A stretch of 64,000 nt of DNA from Sipunculus nudus (GCA_026874595.1 CM049322.1:40172840-40236839); one strand, 5' to 3'; positions 38,765 to 50,106 are shown, counted from the first letter of the stretch. The notes: generated by a model from the letters alone, not told the origin. Numbers and translations are program-made.

Positions 38765-38869
38765 GCCTAGGTTTCCATAGAATGTCAGCGACTTCACGTT
38801 CAAAACTTTAAACAATGAACTTACTGTTATCATCAACAAGACAATAATTTGTGATGTCAATTTTTTCAT
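38486..38869 (-). CDS. C-type lectin N-terminal exons, copy III (probably degraded)
   Basis: The CTLD exon 38,626-38,486 has acceptor GTCAACTCCAG and donor AAAT|GTATTAAT at the same place as the other copies. It encodes CYQFYSRANIDYRSAK and EDMDHLEELIQRNQS. About five residues are missing around the usual ESCK, so the conserved cysteine is lost, and the N-terminal segment before CY is absent. A signal exon upstream starts at ATG 38,869 (MKKLTSQIIVLLMIT), with donor ACA|GTAAGT at 38,825 and a TATA-like TTATATATATT about 30 bases before the ATG. The donor is phase 0 while the CTLD exon needs phase 1. One G appears to be missing relative to the copy II donor. No second CTLD exon was found downstream. 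It may be a pseudogene. Confidence 0.6.
38711..38761. repeat. (TA)n microsatellite
   Basis: Alternating TA with one GC interruption, between the signal exon and CTLD exon of copy III. Confidence 0.9.
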
Positions 38870-39394
38870 AAATGGAAAAGGATTGGTGTAAAATATATAT
38901 AACTCTGCATTGCCTTATGTGTTTCAGTAATCATGTGATTTACAAAAAAAAACATTATTTTAGTATATAACCTCAATTCATATTTAAAAAATAAGGAGCT
39001 TGATAAGAATGTGTATATGTATAATTCAACAACAATACCAACCACTATATCTCAAACAATAAACTTATAATCATTTTTAAATAATAATTTATATAATTTT
39101 AATACAGAATAATGAATTCATTTTAATATTTTATTACAAAAAGAGGTATAAGGTTATAACTGTATATTAAAGAAACTCACGAATATGATTGAGGTTTTAA
39201 TATTCAGTTCAGAGATGTGTTTCTAAATAAACTTGCGTTGAACAACATCAAGTTGTGCTATCGGCTCATGGCACTAGTGCAAGCTGATAACTTAATGACT
39301 GAGGCACGCACACAGATATACCATTAATTTGATATTTTTACATACGTATACATAAATATATAGATGTATGAATAGCCATGCTGGTTCATTGTTT

Positions 39395-39467
39395 TATAGA
39401 TGGAAAGGGTATACACAGGGTATAAACTGGCAGTGAACCCTTTCTGTGTATACCCTTTCCATCTATA
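39395..39467. repeat. 24-bp perfect inverted repeat (hairpin)
   Basis: Arms 39,395-39,418 and 39,444-39,467 are perfect reverse complements containing GATGGAAAGGGTATACACAG, with a 25-nt loop. GAATAGCCATGCTGGTTCA lies just upstream. Confidence 0.9.
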
Positions 39468-39523
39468 TACATAAATATATATATATATAAGCACATATAT
39501 ATATACATAAATAAATAAATTAA

Positions 39524-39527
<4 letters not shown>

Positions 39528-39573
<46 letters not shown>

Positions 39574-39649
39574 TAGATAGATAACAGAATGAAGACGCCT
39601 TAGCATCATTCTGTTATCTATACACTGAGGGACTAACACGGCTATACGC

Positions 39650-39697
<48 letters not shown>
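39528..39697. repeat. Two (TA)n tracts around a 15-bp hairpin
   Basis: (TA)n at 39,528-39,570 and 39,650-39,697. Between them lie perfect arms TAGATAACAGAATGA (39,578-39,592) and its complement (39,606-39,620), then GGGACTAACACGGCTAT. This looks like a microsatellite-associated repeat. Confidence 0.85.
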
Positions 39698-39702
<5 letters not shown>

Positions 39703-41089
39703 ACAGTTCAACCTGGTCTTGCGGACACTTCTAAGGCGAACTATTTGAGGCGCAAGCCAGTGTTCTCATGGTAAATCAACCAGATAAATACGGACAAGTT
39801 CAGCAGTCTTGTGTTCGGTGGCGATGCCCGATAAACACTTTGATCACAAAAACAAAGAATGCGAGTGTTTTCCTGTCAAAGTATCCTTGGCTTACTTCTC
39901 TTTTCAAATGTCTCGCTTTGATGACTTCTTAGTTCCTACCAGTTCGCAGACCGGGAGAAACCGAGGACCGAATAATGCAGTGATTTTTCACAGTTGACGA
40001 TGTCGAGGCAAGGGCTTTCCGCATCAGTGATCATCATTCAACTAATTAATGCAAACAAGGCCTTGTGCTAAGCCAGGACTTAATGTTTGGACCATAGTCT
40101 TGAAAAGTCAAACTGATAATCCGTGTCAAATAAAGCAATCACGCTACACTGATTAGACAACCCCCCCCTCCTTTATATCCCAGCTTATTTTTTCATGAAA
40201 GAAAACAAGCTCAAACAAACTCATTAATGAAACAAAGTTAATTTAACATTGAAAACTACATTCACCTATATAAATGCACTTAGATTAGCTGCATTTACAT
40301 TGAGATTAACGCAAACGAACGACGAAAGAATAGTACCGGAAAATGCCACCAGGCGCCGGCACCCTATCCCCCAGGCCGGAGCTTGTCGGAGAAAGTTCAT
40401 CCGTGACAATGAAGAAAGGTGTTCGAGCATTGGCTGACCAGGTTCAGTTCGGATGTTCTTAAACGCAAAGCCGAAGATCTAGCCGCTTTCGAAGAAAAAA
40501 TCTGCCGGGGACAGAAAGCAGTTCTGCTCCAAGAGTCAAAATGATTAGCTTAACCTCGCGGTATATATATATACATGGGGCAATACATGCTAAAAAACAT
40601 GTTCTGAAATGAAAGTTTTCCCCACGACATTTAAATGTGCCTAATAACAATTTAAACCTGCCTAATATGGACACCTGGCTATCAAGTACAAAATATGTCA
40701 GTCCCTTTACTGTCGGAGTTCTATTACTATTACTACTTAATCAATTTGTTACTGTTGCAACACTTTCCTAATATTACACATACCTTACTATCAAATAGTG
40801 GAATGAGCTTATGCTCACCTTGCCCTTTATATAACCCAGTTCATATGTTTACATTAAATAAATTTACTTTGAGACAGCGTGACGGTGTTGACCAGTCTAG
40901 AAAGATTTTCAAACATGATGGCCTCATCTCATGTTACTACTTAATCTGCTTATCCGTGAAATGTGTGACAAGAAAAAAAAAAGAAATATGAAGAACCTAT
41001 ACCATTATTTTTTTTATGAATCATCATATGGATGTAGTTTAAGTTCGCCAGCTTCGGTCATCACTATATTTTACAGCAAGGCACATGCT
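39698..41089. other. No gene recognised
   Basis: AACACAGTTCAACCTGG at 39,701 loosely resembles a pogo/Tigger-type terminus, but no partner end was found. Otherwise only short frames. Confidence 0.4.
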
Positions 41090-41620
41090 GGTAAAGGGCA
41101 GTATAGGAGATTTGCCCCGGGGGGGGGGGGGGGGGCTCCTTCGTGTAAAATCTCCCCGTCTGGTTGGTTAGTCCTTTGTCTTCTGGCCTACGATTTTCGT
41201 CGGGCGTTTTTATTTAGCCGGGAAACAGACCCAGGATGCCGGGGAGCCCGGTCGCTCGGCCATTGCCAGCATTCATGATGCCGGGCCGACCCACCGACCC
41301 ACCTATGAAAAATCATCTCTGATTGGACCTCCGGCCGTTTTTTTTTTTCGCACATCAAACAACATCGTATGAAGTGCGCCCGTGTCCAGGCCACGAAAAC
41401 CATTCCACGCCCATGTCCCTTCGCAACGTGTCCGCCGGAAAATTGGGGCCCTCGGAGCTGTAGAGGGCTCGCGGCTGTCAAAAACACTCCGCCACTGATC
41501 GGATGGACATTTTTTTGCTTTCAGAATCCCGCCCTGGCGTCACCTCTTTTCCACGAAAGGACGACCAAGGCCCCGCTCCCTCCGAGGGGTCAAAAATAAG
41601 GGCCGCCCCAATAACTAGAC
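41090..41620. other. GC-rich island with G17 run
   Basis: About 530 bases of markedly higher GC than the surroundings, containing a run of 17 G at 41,119-41,135. Frames are open on both strands here (41,188-41,487 on -; 41,369-41,599 on +), as expected in GC-rich DNA. I recognise no protein. Confidence 0.6.
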
Positions 41621-42904
41621 GAGCATTTTGGCAGGTTGCTCATTTAGATCTAGTCGTGGCTCTGCATTTCATGAAATGACTGAAATTTATGTCCAGTCAT
41701 TACACGTTATGACTGGATTAGAAAATGAACATCACATCAGTTGATATGTTTTTTTTTTGTCAACATAGATTTACCAAACACTTAGTTTATGCAAATGGTC
41801 AGTAATAACTAATCAGTTTGTTTAACTGGTGTTTTAAACTTATACTCCTGTTTTAATTGGCAGCTATCAGATTGGTCTGGATTCAGTTGCACTGAAGCCC
41901 ATTTTTTCTATATTAAACCTTAATTTTATTTCTTTTTGCATGAGAGACTACTGTGACAGCGGTCACAGCACTTGTTTTTTTTAAATACTAGCATCTCTTA
42001 GATTTATATTTTCGTCTTTTAGAATAATTTCATCATATAAATCCATACACTTGATTCCAGGCTTTCTTTCTTGATTAACATATTGGTAAAATTGTCAATA
42101 TTTCAAATATGTCAATGTTATATACCCAATGGGAAAGCATTACATCCTTTGTTAATTATAGAATTAGGAAGAAAGTGAACATGGGCTGAGATATGATAAT
42201 ACATGTTTCCTTTATTAACTGAATTAAAACTCATATCAGGATTCCAAATAAGAATATAAATCCTTTTTATTTTGAATTGAGAAAAAAGTAAATAATATTT
42301 CTCAAAACATATTAAAATAATCAAATGAGCTAAAAATTATATTTTTGAGAAACAAAAACTCAGAAAAAAATACAGGTGGCAAAGAAGGAGGATTAACAAA
42401 ATCCTATATAGCTATAGCTCAGCAAAACTTAAAGTCAGCTGTGCTTAAAATTCTAAAATTTGTCAACAGTTTGTAAAATCATATTATTTATTCATTGCAA
42501 TTATAAGAGTTACCTTGTTTAGTAACTTGACCCTTGTTTTATACATTATACAATAATATTTGTACATTAATAATAATATGCTATCCCTTTTGTCTTGGGC
42601 AAAATTATCATTATTAACTGGTACCCTGAGAAATGGCAATAATATTAATTTTAAAATGAAAATTGTGGCTTAACACAACCAATAAGGCTATTGACTGCAT
42701 ACCGGGATCTTATATGTATGGTATCCTAGCCCCTGCCATTCATTTGTGTGGGGTATGTTTGAAGTCACTCACTGGTGATTAATACACGATATCACCTTTC
42801 CACATGGTATCTTAGTCCCCTGCTCAGCAATACGTTTGTGTAGGGTTTCCTTGCAGCTATTAACTACTCACTGATTATTGCAACCCAAGGAGACAAATAA
42901 TGTG
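41621..42904. other. No gene recognised
   Basis: AT-rich. At 42,720-42,880 a roughly 120-bp unit is imperfectly doubled (GGTATCCTAGCCCC... and GGTATCTTAGTCCC...). Confidence 0.45.
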
Positions 42905-42907
42905 TAG

Positions 42908-43253
42908 TATACTCGAATCCACTGTGAAACTAAGACAGTAGCAGTGGTGAAAGTCTTCATGTTTGTCTTATTTTAGCAGGGGATTCGAGTATATCAATAA
43001 TGTGTAATACACTAACTTCACAAAGCTACCTGAAGGCCCTAGTTGTAGGAGATATCCTAATTATCCCCAAACCAGTTGTGAAACCATTGGCCAGTTGCTT
43101 TAATGACTCCCTGACATTAAATCTGCTCATATCTCAATGTTTACCTATTACCCAGATTGCCTGATTTGCAGTCAGGCAATCTGTGTAATTATACCCCTTC
43201 ATTTTCAGTCATTTCATGAAAAATATTTCATATAAAATATTTCATGAAATGAC
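42908..43253. repeat. Cluster of three hairpins
   Basis: Perfect inverted arms are TATACTCGAATCC (42,908-42,920 with 42,981-42,993; imperfect pairing extends to about 30 bp), AGATTGCCTGA (43,154-43,164 with 43,172-43,182) and GTCATTTCATGAA (43,208-43,220 with 43,241-43,253). The first looks like a tiny foldback element flanked by TA-rich sequence. Confidence 0.8.
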
Positions 43254-43264
43254 AGATTGACTGT

Positions 43265-43265
<1 letters not shown>

Positions 43266-43330
<65 letters not shown>
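43266..43330. repeat. (TA)n microsatellite
   Basis: About 65 bases of alternating TA immediately before the Helitron-like element. Confidence 0.95.
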
Positions 43331-43333
<3 letters not shown>

Positions 43334-44555
43334 AATAATTATAAAAGTAATTCCGTCCAACTGTGTTTGCAATGTTCTCTGAAACCGCGTTGCGTATGAT
43401 ACTGTGCTATACTTCATTTTAAAAGTAATTGTTCCCTCAGTGACATGGCCGATATTAGAATAAATAATTTTTAATGCACACATCATTTTGAGTGATTTTT
43501 GCGTGTTTTCTGATATGAGCGGAGGCTATCGCCGAAAACAGCCGAACCGCTTCGGCAAAGATGGGATTTTCTTTGCGGTCACCTCAAGCCCAGAATTAAG
43601 TTGATTTAAGGACTTCGATCCGTGAATATGAATAACCTTGCTTTCAGTGACGGACTTATGCACTTTTGGGCTGACATTTGACAAAGGCTCTGACCCACGT
43701 GTGTGGTCAGTCAATGTGAAAACTCATGACTCTGGCTCGCTTTTCGAAAAGGAGGGGTTCAACCCAGGAGGATTAAAGACAAAACCTAATACAAGGTCCC
43801 CTTTCCAGAAAAAATTTGGGTTGGGGTGACGGCGAACGTTCCAAGCATAAAAATTGGTCTCTTACGATTAAAAAAGGTTGCAACTGAAAAAGGGGGTCCG
43901 ACCCCCTGCACTTTCCTTGGGCCGCTTCTGCTACCAACGAGGTATGCATATTTCCGTTTCTTTCTTCAGGAACAGTTTCCTTGCCCTTAAACGTACATTA
44001 AATTCATTTTTCATGTCTTCCTACTCCAATTAAATTAGAGGTTAAGTTAAGCTATGTTGAATTAATGTCTTCCTCACATTAACCTGTACATTAAACGTCC
44101 AAAAATAGTAACCAGTCAAAGATCATCGAAAACCGGAGTGCCCCGCGTCCCATTCCGGTTCGCAAAATAATGTAAACATAACCACTGACCAGGCCTTTAA
44201 GGTCAACATACCGGTGAATCAATTTCTGAAGCGACTGGAAGATCACTCACGCAGTGTCTCGACGAGGTTATAAGTGTATATGGACGGTATGATGTTTAGG
44301 ATTCTTGTAATGGAGATAAGATGCAGATTAAAATAAGTGGCAAGATTTAGATACAAGCAGCTGGACATAAAAACGTTTGCTGTTCACAGAAGTGTTGTGC
44401 CTCATTGAGGTGCGTGAGTTATACTACAGTCCAACCAGACCACTGAAAATCTATATTTCTTTTAATTCTTGAATAGAAAAGGACCCAACTTCCTCTGAAT
44501 TAATACATATCCTCAACCCCGGTATAAAGCCCGGTATACCGGGTTTATCAGCTAG
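43331..44555 (+). mobile_element. Helitron-like non-autonomous element
   Basis: Starts TCTAATAATT after the TA tract. It ends with a perfect 14-nt palindrome CCCGGTATACCGGG (44,530-44,543), eight bases, then CTAG followed by T. TC start, 3' hairpin, CTRR end and a 3' flanking T are Helitron hallmarks. Collinear relatives lie at 7364-8141 and, in part, at 660-905 and 31,422-31,690. It contains no Rep/helicase. The 5' edge is less certain than the 3' edge. The Gypsy element begins six bases further on. Confidence 0.6.
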
Positions 44556-44561
44556 TATAAA

Positions 44562-45352
44562 TATAACAGTCCTTCGACTGGGTTAACAAAAGGGGAAGTG
44601 TCCTCTCTCTTCCATCATACGACAACAAACGACTGATGTGGTGAAAAGGGTTTACTGTGAAGTAATAAACATACAACGGTTATGGCGTGTTGCCATTACG
44701 AAGTTTGGTGAATCCTCCTCTTTTTCTATTACAATGGAATTTTATATATATATATATTGTGGTAGTTACAATCCAGAGACATTTTAAGAAATACAATATT
44801 CAAATGTAAATGGGTTACAAGTAGTATTACAGAATGTCATTAGACAAACGCACTATAATACAGAAGTACAGTGGATACTCTTGTGAAGACAAATATGAGG
44901 CTTAATAGAGAGTTATAATACGAGACTGAAAATTATGAAATGAATTACGCCATTGACACACAAACATTGATATTTGTAGTAACCTTGTACGAAATTACGA
45001 ACGCATATAGTAATGACTATCGTAGGCAATGAAGGCAATGCTTACCTGTGAAGTAATAAACATACAACGGTTATGGCGTGTTGCCATTACGAAGTTTGGT
45101 GACGGAATGGCGCAAAAATGGAGAATATTGAAGTCGTTTTGGCGGCAGAGTCAGATGTCAGGTGCAGTGTGACGTGTGCATATTAGATAAGTGAACTTAA
45201 CCCTATAAGGATATATATGCAAATGACTAATTAACTAGTGATGCCCCCTGTCGGACATCATAGACACTAAAATGAACTTAAAAGGCTATAAATTGGGTGC
45301 CCTCTATTGGGCATCACGTACACTATCGGAGTCTACACCTGAGCCTGTTACA
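44562..45352 (-). repeat. 3' LTR of Gypsy element (791 bp)
   Basis: Runs from TATAACAG to TGTTACA on the + strand. It differs from the 5' LTR by a 4-bp deletion near 44,712 and a substitution near 44,614. It contains the same internal 63-bp direct repeat as the 5' LTR, with the 4-bp deletion falling in one copy. Confidence 0.93.
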
Positions 45353-45364
45353 CACTCCCCCCTG
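45353..45364 (-). promoter_or_regulatory. Polypurine tract
   Basis: On - the sequence immediately before the 3' LTR is CAGGGGGGAGTG, the expected plus-strand primer site for reverse transcription. It fixes the LTR edge and element orientation. Confidence 0.85.
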
Positions 45365-45779
45365 TTTGCAATTGGCGTCCCGACAATTTACACAGGCATT
45401 GCACACTAAATGGTGAATGTGCATACACATGGAAGTAGAATATCAACGATTGTAGAACAAAGATTAATTATCTTTGTACAATAACATCAGATGTGTTTCC
45501 CTGGATATTAGGAGAACACTGGAATATCGGCGACCCCCAGGGAAATCATGCATGATACAGACATAATAGGTAAGTTTTTTTTTTTTTCGTTTATATCGCC
45601 CAATAGTTTATATCGCCCATTATTTGTTTATTTATATACAATTACATCATTTGTTTCAGATATCCTGATGACAAGCAAGGACAAGCATGAAGATTTGTTC
45701 GAAGCTGGTACATCTGAAACATGAATCAATGATGAACATTAGTAACAATATACAACAATATAACAATATACAACAATAT

Positions 45780-46922
45780 TTATCTATTCTTAAATCCTAC
45801 GACATATTCATTTGAACGCAGATGAGCGGGCGGTCTTCGCTGTCGTTGTGGTCTGCCTAAATGGTGTGGAATATTTTCTGAAGTCCTGGATGGAACGTGT
45901 TCCTGAGCAGATACATTCTGTTCAGACCCACTGGGTTCTGGTTCAGATGAAACAGGCTCCAGTGGTATTTCCGGAATGTGAAACTGAGGTACATCGATAT
46001 CTGATGGTGACATAGGTTCGGATACGTCTGATAAAATTTCTTCTGGAGCAGATTCCAGTGTTACACCTATCTCGAGACCCTGGTCAACTTCACTTTCATC
46101 AGAGTGTGCAGCATCTGGCCTCCTTCCGTCTGAACCGCTACCTAGAGAATCTGCAGTTGCTATCAGTTCTTGGTCCTCGTGCAAGTCAACAGTTTCTCGG
46201 GCGTTTTGAATGACATGACTATCATGCGGATTCGGACGATCCGGGATTTGAATTAAGACATCCGAGGATTCATCAGAAGACTCAACAGTTGTGCTAGTAC
46301 TAATATGGCGACCACGGGTATTGATAACACGGGGTTTCGTTTGGCGAGATTTTGTTCTTGGGTTTGTATCTAGTGGCAAACTGTTAATAGGAAGTAACAT
46401 ATTTCTGTGGAGTGTTCTCCGACGTCCATTATCATCAAGTGGGGAAACAACATAAACAGGGATCTCAACCCTTGGTTGTGCCTGGACTTTATAAATTGTT
46501 TCTTCCCACTTGTTAGCAAGTTTCTGCCTGCCTTTTAGACCTACATTTCGTACCAAGACTTTGTCGCCAGGCATTAAAGTGGTATTATGACATCGACGAT
46601 CATATAATGATTTATGTCGAGCCTTGTTTGCTCTGGCAATACGTTGCGCCGTTTCGTAAGCAAGAGATAGCCGGTTTTTTAATTCAGCTACGTACGTCTG
46701 ATACGATGTAGTATCAGAAGACTGTGTTTGTCCCAAAATTATGTCTATGGGCAGACGTGGGTGTCGACCAAACATAAGAAAAAATGGTGAATAACCCGTT
46801 GCATCATTTCGGGTACAATTGTATGCATGGGTTAAAGATCCGACCTGGTCTTTCCAGTTTTTCTTTTGATCTTGCTCTAATGTCCCCAACATACTAAGCA
46901 GAGTTCTATTGAATCGTTCCAC
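45780..46922 (-). pseudogene. Gypsy integrase C-terminal part (out of frame)
   Basis: Continues pol after a frameshift. It begins at MERFNRTLLSMLG, which includes the last acidic residue of the D,D-35-E integrase core. Then follow NWKDQVGSLTHAYNCTRNDA and a typical GYSPFFLMFGRHPRLP segment. The C-terminal KVLVRNVGLKG...KLANKWE...VYVV...RTLHRNMLLP resembles a GPY/F module. The remaining roughly 180 residues are acidic and Ser/Pro-rich with no recognised domain. The apparent start at 46,922 is only an internal Met. The frame is shifted relative to the upstream pol at a run of seven T (46,960-46,966, seven A on -). Confidence 0.9.
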
Positions 46923-49900
46923 AGGGTTCCCCTGGGGATGATAAGGAGTTGTGTGGGTCTTTTTTTATACCGGCTAATTTACATAATTCTTTGATAATTC
47001 GGGACTCGAATTGTGCTCCTTGATCGCTGTGAATTTTCATGGGAAAACCATAATGATTGATGAAGGTATCAAATAGCATTTTGGCTGTTGCTTTCGCTTT
47101 AGTTGTTTTGCAGGGAAGGGCTTGGGCATATCTGGTATAGTTATCAGTCATTACTAATATATTTTCGGTGCCTCCGCTGGAGGGTTCTAGACTGAGAAAA
47201 TCTATACACAGTAACTCCATTGGCTCCGAGGATGTAATAGAAACCAATGGTGCCGTATCAGGTGGTGTTTTCCTTCTGACACAACGAGGACAATTCTTTA
47301 CATATTCTTTGATATCTTTTGTCATATTTGGCCAAAAGAATCTTTCTCGAGCCAAGTCGATACTCCTGTCTCGACCGAGATGTCCTACGTCGTCATGAAT
47401 TCCTGAAAGAGCCATTGGTCTGAGGCTAGTTGGTACCACTAACTGATAAGTGTCCTCCCCATTGTCAATTCTTTTACGGTAAAGTAGGTTGTCCTCAAGT
47501 GTTAGAGACTTCCGCTTTTTGAACAACGCTAGTTGCTCAGCATTCAAGTTTTGTGTTTGAATTCGACGGTGGTCTCTCAAATAAAGTATGAAAGGCAGTA
47601 AGATGGAATCTTGTAATTGGGCAGATTTAACATCTTGATTGTCGTGTTTCAGGGATGTACAGGACAAGTTCATGACAAAGCTAGACGCAGGATGAACATT
47701 TAAACTAGAAATGATGTCATGGGAGGACATACCTGCTTCACATAAAGCTTTAATGACATTGTCAGGTATGGTTTTCTCACCTCGTTCCTGGTCGTCCTTT
47801 GCTCTAGATATTCTTGACAGGGCGTCTGCGTCGATGTTGTGCTTTCCAGCCCGATACTGAATACTGAAGTCATAGTTTGCCAGGTCTGCCACCCATCGTT
47901 GTCCAGTCGCATCCAGTCGAGCACTTGTTAGAATATATGTCAGGGGGTTATTGTCAGTAAAGACTGTAAATTTAGAGCCATACAGGTAATCCTTGAATTT
48001 GTCGGTGACACACCATTTTAAAGCCAAAAATTCTAATTTATGTATTGCATAGCGGGATTCAGAAGGAGATAAGCTCCGGCTTGCAAATGCTATTGGGCGC
48101 TTTTGCCCCCCTTGTTCCTGGTACAAGATACCGGCAATACCATCAAAGCTGGCATCCGTATGCAGTATAAATGGTTTAGAGAAATCTGCAAATGCCAAAA
48201 CGTCAGATGAACACAACAGGTTAATGAGTTTCTCAAAAGCTTGTTGATGCTCATCTGTCCAAATGAAAGTAGGACTGTGGGATGTATTACAGAGTGTTTT
48301 AGATTTCTTTGATTTCTTTTTGGGTCCTTTTAGTAGAGAATGAAGGGGTTTAGCTATTCTAGCAAAATCTGGTACAAAGCGACGATAAAACCCGGCAAAG
48401 CCTAGGAATCGTCTCACATCTTGAATTGAGCTTGGTTTTGGCCATTGGCGTAGTACCTCCATTTTGGTGGGATCTGTTTTAATACCATCCTTAGACACTA
48501 CATGCCCTAGATATTTGATCTCATTCTGCACAAAGCAGCATTTTGATGGTTTAAGCTTGAGACCGGCCTCAGATAGGCGTTGAAAAACAGAATTTAGCCT
48601 TTCAAGGTGTTCACTGAAGGTACTAGAAAACACAATTATATCGTCTAAGTATAGCAAACATTCTCTCAGATGCAAATCCCCCATTACACTTTGCATCAAC
48701 CTTTGGAAGGTCGCAGGCGCATTAACTAAGCCGAAAGGCATGGTTTCAAATTCATAAAACCCCAAGGGGCCAACGGTGAATGCAGTTTTAGCTTTATCCT
48801 GTTCTGCCATTTCGACTTGCCAATAACCGGCCTTCAGGTCTAAGGAAGAGAAATAGTGGGCTCCTAATAGTGAATCTAAAGTATCTTCGATTCTAGGCAA
48901 AGTGTAAGCATCCCGTACAGTATTCTGATTCAATGTCCGGTAATCTATGCAAAACCTCAATGATCCATCGGGTTTACGAACTAACACAATAGGACTGGCA
49001 AAAGGGGATTTGCTTTCTCTAATCACCTTTGCAGATAACATTTCCCTAAGATGTTCTTTCACTTCCTGGAATAATTGTGGGGGAATCCGTCTATATCTTT
49101 CTCGGAAAGGCTGATCATTTTTCAAAGTGATGTGATGTTGGACAAGACTGGTTCGACCAAGATCAGTATCCGATAAGGAGAATAGATGTTCCCATTTCAG
49201 TAGAAGCTGCTTTAACTGATCCAGTTCCGTCGGGGATAGGACATCATTAACTTGAACTAGTTCAAGTAATGATCCCTTGGGTGTACTATCCCCAATGGAT
49301 TCTATCGCAGAGGCTTCATGTAGTTCACACAGTACAGCTTTGTTTGGAATTTTAACTTGATGACAGGTTAAATTTTGAATTTGTACTTTTATTCTTTGCT
49401 TAGAGCCAGAGGAAAAGTCAACTTGCTGTAAAGTTGGGCATACCACTAGTCCGGCCGGAAGCATATGGAATTTATCAGTGTCAGTTATGACTAAGGTTTT
49501 ACCTTTGGTTACGGCCCTTGTGACGGCATTAACAGTGACTTTGCCTCGAGGTGGAACAGTGATTGGTTTAGTTCCATACGCTCGCTTATCATGGTTGAAT
49601 GAATTCTGACTTAATTGCAATAACTTAAATGCAAGTTGCCATGGTGTAGACACTTGCAGTTGTTGGACGAAGTTATCTCCTTTTTCCAATTTAAGTGTTT
49701 GCATTAAGTTTGTAAGGACATTGGTCCCCAATAGAAAAGGAACATCAGTATTAAATTCTGTATCCTTAATGACCACGACAGGGACCGAAAGGGTCTTATT
49801 GAGCAATGAAGGGAATGTAAGATCTATGGGGATTATTCCACAATACTCAATAGTTTGTCCACTTACTTGTTTGAATTCCACCAACTCATCAATTGGCGTT

Positions 49901-50106
49901 AGGTCTTCCAAAGACAGGTTCTTGTCTACAAACCAATGGGCTACAGTACAAACCTGTGATCCGGTATCAATTAGACCTTTACAAGCTTTCCCATCTGCTT
50001 CTAATGTGATTATCTGTGTATTTCCTATGAGGGGAATTTTAGTAGATTTATGATTGGTGGACCTAGGATTGGTGACATTATATTGGTTTGTGGGTGTTTT
50101 TATCAT
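46906..50106 (-). CDS. pol: Gypsy Pol: protease, RT, RNase H, integrase N-part
   Basis: 1066 residues. The aspartic protease carries LIDTGSQ at about residue 46. Reverse transcriptase has FCIDYRTLNQNT, LPRIEDTLD, SSLDLKAGYWQ, GFYEFETMPFGL and the catalytic YLDDIIVF (about 485). RNase H has LHTDASFDG (about 645), FTDNNPLTYIL and DADALSR. The integrase HHCC zinc site (HDDVGHLGR...CPRCVRR, about 904-935) is followed by the first two acidic core residues in LLCIDFLS and HSDQGAQFE. The frame then leaves the integrase after KLAGIKK at the A-run and ends in unrelated residues. The start overlaps the end of gag by 29 bases in the +1 frame, so translation would need +1 frameshifting or another bypass. 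Confidence 0.95.
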   Translation of the reverse strand: MIKTPTNQYNVTNPRSTNHKSTKIPLIGNTQIITLEADGKACKGLIDTGSQVCTVAHWFVDKNLSLEDLTPIDELVEFKQVSGQTIEYCGIIPIDLTFPSLLNKTLSVPVVVIKDTEFNTDVPFLLGTNVLTNLMQTLKLEKGDNFVQQLQVSTPWQLAFKLLQLSQNSFNHDKRAYGTKPITVPPRGKVTVNAVTRAVTKGKTLVITDTDKFHMLPAGLVVCPTLQQVDFSSGSKQRIKVQIQNLTCHQVKIPNKAVLCELHEASAIESIGDSTPKGSLLELVQVNDVLSPTELDQLKQLLLKWEHLFSLSDTDLGRTSLVQHHITLKNDQPFRERYRRIPPQLFQEVKEHLREMLSAKVIRESKSPFASPIVLVRKPDGSLRFCIDYRTLNQNTVRDAYTLPRIEDTLDSLLGAHYFSSLDLKAGYWQVEMAEQDKAKTAFTVGPLGFYEFETMPFGLVNAPATFQRLMQSVMGDLHLRECLLYLDDIIVFSSTFSEHLERLNSVFQRLSEAGLKLKPSKCCFVQNEIKYLGHVVSKDGIKTDPTKMEVLRQWPKPSSIQDVRRFLGFAGFYRRFVPDFARIAKPLHSLLKGPKKKSKKSKTLCNTSHSPTFIWTDEHQQAFEKLINLLCSSDVLAFADFSKPFILHTDASFDGIAGILYQEQGGQKRPIAFASRSLSPSESRYAIHKLEFLALKWCVTDKFKDYLYGSKFTVFTDNNPLTYILTSARLDATGQRWVADLANYDFSIQYRAGKHNIDADALSRISRAKDDQERGEKTIPDNVIKALCEAGMSSHDIISSLNVHPASSFVMNLSCTSLKHDNQDVKSAQLQDSILLPFILYLRDHRRIQTQNLNAEQLALFKKRKSLTLEDNLLYRKRIDNGEDTYQLVVPTSLRPMALSGIHDDVGHLGRDRSIDLARERFFWPNMTKDIKEYVKNCPRCVRRKTPPDTAPLVSITSSEPMELLCIDFLSLEPSSGGTENILVMTDNYTRYAQALPCKTTKAKATAKMLFDTFINHYGFPMKIHSDQGAQFESRIIKELCKLAGIKKDPHNSLSSPGEPCGTIQ

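Noticed and set aside
40695-41278. Frames of 98 and 115 codons on +
   Set aside because: The second includes the poly-G run read as GGGGG; no domain in either.
49721-50053. 110-codon frame on + opposite pol
   Set aside because: Antisense shadow of the Gypsy protease region with no independent evidence.
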